A DNA stretch of 64,000 nucleotides from assembly GCF_029893355.1 (NCBI RefSeq), contig NZ_JARZAI010000001.1, positions 186,001 through 250,000 of the forward strand, in the 5' to 3' direction. The translations under genes and the position numbers were made by a program. The notes beneath the pieces are model-generated. The model saw only the letters and a program-made list of their open reading frames with translations, did not search any database and had not been told where the DNA came from. The stretch is from Kitasatospora sp. MAA4. GTDB taxonomy: Bacteria; Actinomycetota; Actinomycetes; Streptomycetales; Streptomycetaceae. Positions 60,492 through 64,000 of the stretch are shown here, piece after piece; position 1 is the stretch's first letter; each line of letters opens with the position of its first letter.

Positions 60492-61163
60492 CTAGAGCGC
60501 GCCGGGGCGCACCAGGCCGCTCTCGTAGGCGTACACCGCGGCCTGCACCCGGTCGCGCAGCCCCAACTTGGTCAGCACATGGCCGACATGGGTCTTCACC
60601 GTGGTCTCGCTGACGAACAGCTCGGCGGCGATCTCCGCGTTGGACAGCCCGCGGGCCACCAGCCGCAGCACCTCCATCTCGCGCTCGGTGAGCGTGTTCA
60701 GGGCCGGCGAGGGCGTCTCGTCGCCGGAGGGCAGTCTGGTGGCGTAGAGGTCCAGCAGCCGGCGGGTGATCGAGGGGGCGAGCATCGCCGCGCCGTCCGC
60801 CACCACCCGGATCGCCTGCACCAGCTCCTCGGCCGGAACGTCCTTGAGCAGGAAGCCGCTGGCACCCGCCCGCAGCGCCTCCACCACGTACTCGTCCAGG
60901 TCGAAGGTGGTCAGCACGAGCACCTTGACCGGGCCGTCGCGCCCGGGGCCGGCGATCCGCCGGGTGGCCTCCACCCCGTCCATCCGCGGCATCCGGATGT
61001 CCATCAGCACCACGTCGGGCTGCAGCGCCCGCACCTGCTCCAGGGCCTGCTGGCCGTCTCCGGCCTCACCCACCACCACCAGGTCGGCCTCGGCCTCCAG
61101 AATCATCCGGAAGCCGGTGCGCAGCAACGGCTGGTCGTCGACCAGTAGCACCCGGATCGTCAC
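60492..61163 (-). CDS. NarL/LuxR-family response regulator
   Basis: 223 residues. Receiver domain: the acidic pair in [11 protein letters not shown], phospho-acceptor D55 in [14 protein letters not shown], Thr in [13 protein letters not shown] and Lys in [12 protein letters not shown], all present. LuxR DNA-binding helices: [54 protein letters not shown] normal two-component regulator, but no sensor kinase gene is nearby; the gene upstream on the same strand is a RecB-like nuclease that abuts it directly. Its partner kinase must be encoded elsewhere. Confidence 0.95.
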   Translation of the reverse strand: MTIRVLLVDDQPLLRTGFRMILEAEADLVVVGEAGDGQQALEQVRALQPDVVLMDIRMPRMDGVEATRRIAGPGRDGPVKVLVLTTFDLDEYVVEALRAGASGFLLKDVPAEELVQAIRVVADGAAMLAPSITRRLLDLYATRLPSGDETPSPALNTLTEREMEVLRLVARGLSNAEIAAELFVSETTVKTHVGHVLTKLGLRDRVQAAVYAYESGLVRPGAL

Positions 61164-62075
61164 TTAGGACTCCTCGCTCATCTGCGTGTTCGATCCCCCG
61201 TGGACCGCGGGATCCTCGGCGGCCCGTGCACCGGGCAGGGCCACCACCGGAAGGGGGTAGGGCGGGGGAGTGCCGCCGAACTCCGGACAGCTCTGCTGAT
61301 GGTCGCACCAGTCGCACAGCCGGTTGCGGGTGGCCGGGAACTCACCGGTGGCCACCGCCCGGCTGATCGCCTCCCAGAGCGCCAGCAGTTTGCGCTCCAC
61401 CGACAGCAGGTCCGCCTCGTCGGGGTCGTAGCTGACCACGTCCCCGCCCCCGCCGAGGTAGACCAGCTGCAGCCGCTTGGGGATCACGCCCTTCCAGCGC
61501 CAGACCACCAGGGCGTAGAACTTCATCTGGAACATCGCCTTGGCCTCGAAGTCCGCGCGGGGCGCCCGGCCGGTCTTGTAGTCCACCAGCCGCACCTCGC
61601 CGGTCGGAGCGACGTCGACCCGGTCGATGTAGCCGCGCAGCTTGAGGCCCGACTCCAGCACGGTCTCCACGTACAGCTCGCGCTCGGCGGGCTCCAGGCG
61701 GGTCGGGTCCTCCAGCTTGAACCACTGGCCGAGCAGCTTCTCGGCGTCCGCCAGCCAGCGGGCCAGTGCGGTGCCGTCCGGGTCGTCGGCGAACAGCGCG
61801 GCAAGCTCGGGCCGCTCGCCCAGCAGCCGCTCCCACTGCGGGCGCAGCAGCTCCCTGGCCCGGTCCGCGGTCCGCTCGCCGGCCGGGTGGTCGAACAGCC
61901 GCTCCAGCACCGCGTGCACCATGGTCCCGCGGGTGGCGGCGGCGCTCGGCGGCTCCGGCAGCTTGTCGATCACCCGCAGCCGGTAGAGCAACGGGCAGGT
62001 CAGGAAGTCCCCGGCACGGGAGGGGGAGAGCCCGGTCGGGGGCACGGCCCGGCGGGCGGTCTCGGTCGGCTGCAT
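61164..62075 (-). CDS. RecB-family PD-(D/E)XK exonuclease with Fe-S cysteines
   Basis: 303 residues from the ATG at 62075. The order of motifs is that of Cas4/AddB-like nucleases: LSPSRAGDFLTCPLLYRLR (first Cys), GTMVHAVLERLF (His), GYIDRVDVAPTGEVRLVDYKTGRAP (Asp and the E/D-x-K triad as DYKTG), AMFQMKFYALVVWR (Gln and Tyr), and finally CDWCDHQQSCPEF, giving four cysteines for a 4Fe-4S cluster. It probably processes DNA ends in repair. It is part of the conserved actinobacterial neighbourhood with the site-2 protease and tRNA methyltransferase that follow divergently. It is co-directional with, and one base from, the response regulator. Confidence 0.92.
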   Translation of the reverse strand: MQPTETARRAVPPTGLSPSRAGDFLTCPLLYRLRVIDKLPEPPSAAATRGTMVHAVLERLFDHPAGERTADRARELLRPQWERLLGERPELAALFADDPDGTALARWLADAEKLLGQWFKLEDPTRLEPAERELYVETVLESGLKLRGYIDRVDVAPTGEVRLVDYKTGRAPRADFEAKAMFQMKFYALVVWRWKGVIPKRLQLVYLGGGGDVVSYDPDEADLLSVERKLLALWEAISRAVATGEFPATRNRLCDWCDHQQSCPEFGGTPPPYPLPVVALPGARAAEDPAVHGGSNTQMSEES

Positions 62076-62285
62076 GGACCCGACCCTATGGGGTCCGGCC
62101 GTCATCCCACTGTCAGGGCGCTCACAGCAACGATCCAGGCCCGGAACCGGTGGCCCGGCCTCCGTAGCGGGTAGGACACTGGTGGACAGGGGCGTCCCCG
62201 CCGTACGGAGAGATCACGTAGCGTGGGCAGCCACCCGGCCCGGACGGCCGGAAGACGGCGGGGACGACGACCTGAAGGGGTCACG

Positions 62286-63491
62286 GTGAGCGACACCACG
62301 GGTCAGCAGACCTCCGAGCAGCCACCCGAGCAGGACCGGCGCCCGCAGGAGCCCGTGCGCCCCGGCGGCGGAATCCTGATGGGCCGCCCCTTCGGCGTGC
62401 CGATCTACGTCACCCCCACCTGGTTCCTGATCGCCGGCCTGATCACCTGGATCTTCGGCGGCCAGCTCGCCAACGTGCTGCCCGACCTCGGCGCCACCCG
62501 CTACCTGGTCGCGTTCTCCTTCGCGATCGCCTTCTACGGCTCGGTGCTGGTGCACGAACTCGCCCACACCCTGGTCGCGCTGCGCTACAAGCTGGGCGTG
62601 CGCCGGATCCAGCTGCAGTTCCTCGGCGGCATCTCGGAGATCGAACGGGAGGCCGAGACCCCGGGCCGGGAGTTCTGGCTGGCCTTCGTCGGGCCGCTGC
62701 TCTCGCTGGTGCTCGGCGGGATCTGCTGGGGCGCGCTGAACTTCGTGACCCCCGGCACGGTCCCCGGCGTGCTGATCGCGGGCCTGGCCGTCTCCAACCT
62801 GGTGGTCGCCGCCTTCAACCTGCTGCCCGGCCTGCCGCTGGACGGCGGCCGGATGCTGCGCGCGGTGGTCTGGGGCATCACCGGCCGTCCGATGGCCGGC
62901 ACGGTCGCCGCCGCCTGGGCGGGGCGGGTGCTGGCGGTGGTCGTCCTGTTCGGGCTGCCGATGGTCAACAACGCCGGGGGCGGCACCCGCTCCAGCGGCG
63001 ACACGCTGCTGGACACGGCGCTGGCCGCGGTGCTGGCGGTGGTGATCTGGAACGGTGCCGGCGGGGCCGTGCGCAACGCCCGGCTGAAGGCGGCGCTGCC
63101 CGGACTGACCCTGCGCGGCCTCACCCGCCGGGCGGTGTCGGTCAGCGCCGACACGCCGCTGGCCGAGGCGCTGCGCCAGGCCCGCGAGGCGCAGGCCGGA
63201 GCCGTCCTGGTGGTCGACGGCCTGGGCGAGCCGCTGGCGCTGGTCAAGGAGGCCGCGGTCCTGCAGATCCCCGAGCAGCGCCGGCCCTGGGTCGCGGTCG
63301 GCGCACTGGCCCGCTCGCTGGAGCCGGGGATGCGGCTGCCCGCCGCCCTGGAGGGCGAGGAGCTGCTCGCGGCGCTGCGCGCCAAGCCCGCCAGCGAGTA
63401 CCTGGTGGTCGAGGCGGACGGCTCGGTCTACGGGGTGCTGGCGGTGCTGGACGTCGAGCGCCGGCTCAGCGCAGCCGTGTCCGGGCGCTGA
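62286..63491 (+). CDS. Site-2-type intramembrane metalloprotease with CBS-like tail
   Basis: 401 residues from the GTG at 62286, with AGGGG upstream. Several membrane helices are present (PTWFLIAGLITWIFGG; YLVAFSFAIAFYGSVLV; VGPLLSLVLGGICWG; VLIAGLAVSNLVVAAFNLL). The zinc motif HELAH is in VLVHELAHTLVAL near residue 93, and the second metal motif LLPGLPLDGGRMLRA is near residue 183, the S2P/M50B pattern. The C-terminal ~120 residues resemble a CBS pair (TLRGLTRRAVSVSADTPLAEALRQ; GAVLVVDGLGEPLALV), a nucleotide-sensing add-on. Likely cuts a membrane-bound protein, such as an anti-sigma factor. Directly upstream of the tRNA methyltransferase. Confidence 0.93.
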   Translation: MSDTTGQQTSEQPPEQDRRPQEPVRPGGGILMGRPFGVPIYVTPTWFLIAGLITWIFGGQLANVLPDLGATRYLVAFSFAIAFYGSVLVHELAHTLVALRYKLGVRRIQLQFLGGISEIEREAETPGREFWLAFVGPLLSLVLGGICWGALNFVTPGTVPGVLIAGLAVSNLVVAAFNLLPGLPLDGGRMLRAVVWGITGRPMAGTVAAAWAGRVLAVVVLFGLPMVNNAGGGTRSSGDTLLDTALAAVLAVVIWNGAGGAVRNARLKAALPGLTLRGLTRRAVSVSADTPLAEALRQAREAQAGAVLVVDGLGEPLALVKEAAVLQIPEQRRPWVAVGALARSLEPGMRLPAALEGEELLAALRAKPASEYLVVEADGSVYGVLAVLDVERRLSAAVSGR

Positions 63492-63531
63492 TTGGTCGGG
63501 GGCCCGTCGCCGTTCCCTTAGGATTGTCCTT

Positions 63532-64000
63532 ATGTCCGAACCGACCGGTGCCACCCGCAGGCGGGGGCCATTCACGGTCGGGGATCAGGTTCAGCTGACC
63601 GACCCCAAGGGCCGTCACTACACGTTCACGCTCGAAGCCGGGAAGAACTTCCACACCCACAAGGGTGCCTTCCCGCACGACGAGCTGATCGGTGCCCCCG
63701 AGGGCACGGTCGTGCGAACCACGGGGAACGTGCCGTATCTCGCGCTGCGCCCTCTGCTCCCCGACTACGTCCTGTCCATGCCCCGCGGCGCTGCCGTGAT
63801 CTACCCCAAGGACGCGGGGCAGATCCTGGCAATGGCCGACATCTTCGCGGGCGCCCGCGTGGTCGAGGCCGGCGTCGGCTCCGGCGCGCTCAGCACGTAC
63901 CTGCTGCGCGCGGTCGGTGACACCGGCATGCTGGCCTCCTACGAGCGCCGCCAGGACTTCGCGGACATCGCGCAGAAGAACGTCGAGCGCTACTTCGGCG
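63532..64000 (+). CDS. trmI: tRNA (adenine-58-N1)-methyltransferase, truncated by the window end
   Basis: The first 156 residues are visible. The N-terminal beta domain reads RRGPFTVGDQVQLTDPKGRHYTFTLEAGKNFHTHKGAFPHDELIGAPEGTVV. It is followed by YLALRPLLPDYVLSMPRGAAVIYPKDAGQILAMADIFAGARVVEAGVGSGALS, in which EAGVGSG is the SAM-binding loop and YPKD the family's conserved catalytic-site string. The homologue Rv2118c makes m1A58 in tRNA. The gene continues beyond base 64000. It lies 40 bp after the protease gene. In relatives, ARC/Mpa and other proteasome genes follow, but that is outside this window. Confidence 0.95.
   Translation, partial: MSEPTGATRRRGPFTVGDQVQLTDPKGRHYTFTLEAGKNFHTHKGAFPHDELIGAPEGTVVRTTGNVPYLALRPLLPDYVLSMPRGAAVIYPKDAGQILAMADIFAGARVVEAGVGSGALSTYLLRAVGDTGMLASYERRQDFADIAQKNVERYFG

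Overview
The DNA is very GC-rich with strong G/C third-position bias, GTG starts and purine-rich ribosome binding sites. It carries two adjacent chaplin genes, the mycothiol ligase MshC, DUF5703, DUF3090 and SCO1664-type proteins, and a site-2 protease followed by a tRNA methyltransferase. Together these point to a Streptomyces or Kitasatospora chromosome. From about 32.3 kb to the end, the gene order resembles, from memory, the conserved S. coelicolor core around chpC/chpH, mshC and metH. The left half is accessory.

Region 1 (1-4.7 kb): a helical protein of unknown function and a two-gene aromatic unit (PobA-like hydroxylase plus a VOC/O-methyltransferase fusion). Region 2 (4.7-23.8 kb) is a contact-toxin and satellite-gene island. 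It has a 2,196-residue secreted Rhs/YD-repeat protein with a variable C-terminal tip and a GTGA-coupled candidate immunity gene, and a divergent secreted FG-GAP/bulb-lectin protein. A LysR-SDR pair follows. Next come an orphan toxin tip with its own candidate immunity gene, a relic of a second such junction, a DUF1963 protein, a frameshifted SUMF1-like gene, a 58-residue gene, CbrC, and an AbiEii-type nucleotidyltransferase coupled to an unknown partner. Region 3 (23.8-31.4 kb) holds redox genes: an aldo/keto reductase with an internal deletion, an XRE regulator, an SDR, a SnoaL-like protein, and an FMO-amidohydrolase-VOC/ABM operon. That operon is probably controlled by a TetR protein through a recognisable operator repeated at both ends.

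Region 4 (31.5-40.98 kb): a transposase remnant, tRNA-Leu(GAG), an M20 peptidase, a short chaplin with a SigBldN-like promoter, a sortase-anchored long chaplin, DUF5703, a RecD2-like protein that has lost its ATPase motifs, an aldo/keto reductase and an F420-type LLM oxidoreductase. Region 5 (40.9-44.3 kb) is a 3.3-kb integrated element. It is bounded by 87-bp direct repeats (86/87 identical) that rebuild the 3' end of the LLM gene. It carries a wrecked serine recombinase and a WhiJ-type regulatory module (XRE-DUF5753, DUF6879 and partner) with a 34-residue peptide gene.

Region 6 (44.3-64 kb) is housekeeping: histidine phosphatase, DUF3090, SCO1664 kinase-like, mshC, slipin, PAC2, SGNH hydrolase, a DsbA-like mycothiol-type protein, esterase, secreted GH18-like protein, metH, a HAD phosphatase, a peptide-binding lipoprotein, a NarL-type regulator, a RecB-like nuclease, a site-2 protease and the start of a tRNA m1A methyltransferase. 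A non-ribosomal peptide synthetase fragment sits in one intergenic gap. Strong perfect hairpins mark most convergent gene ends.

All functional calls are from reading the sequence and from memory of families; no searches were run.
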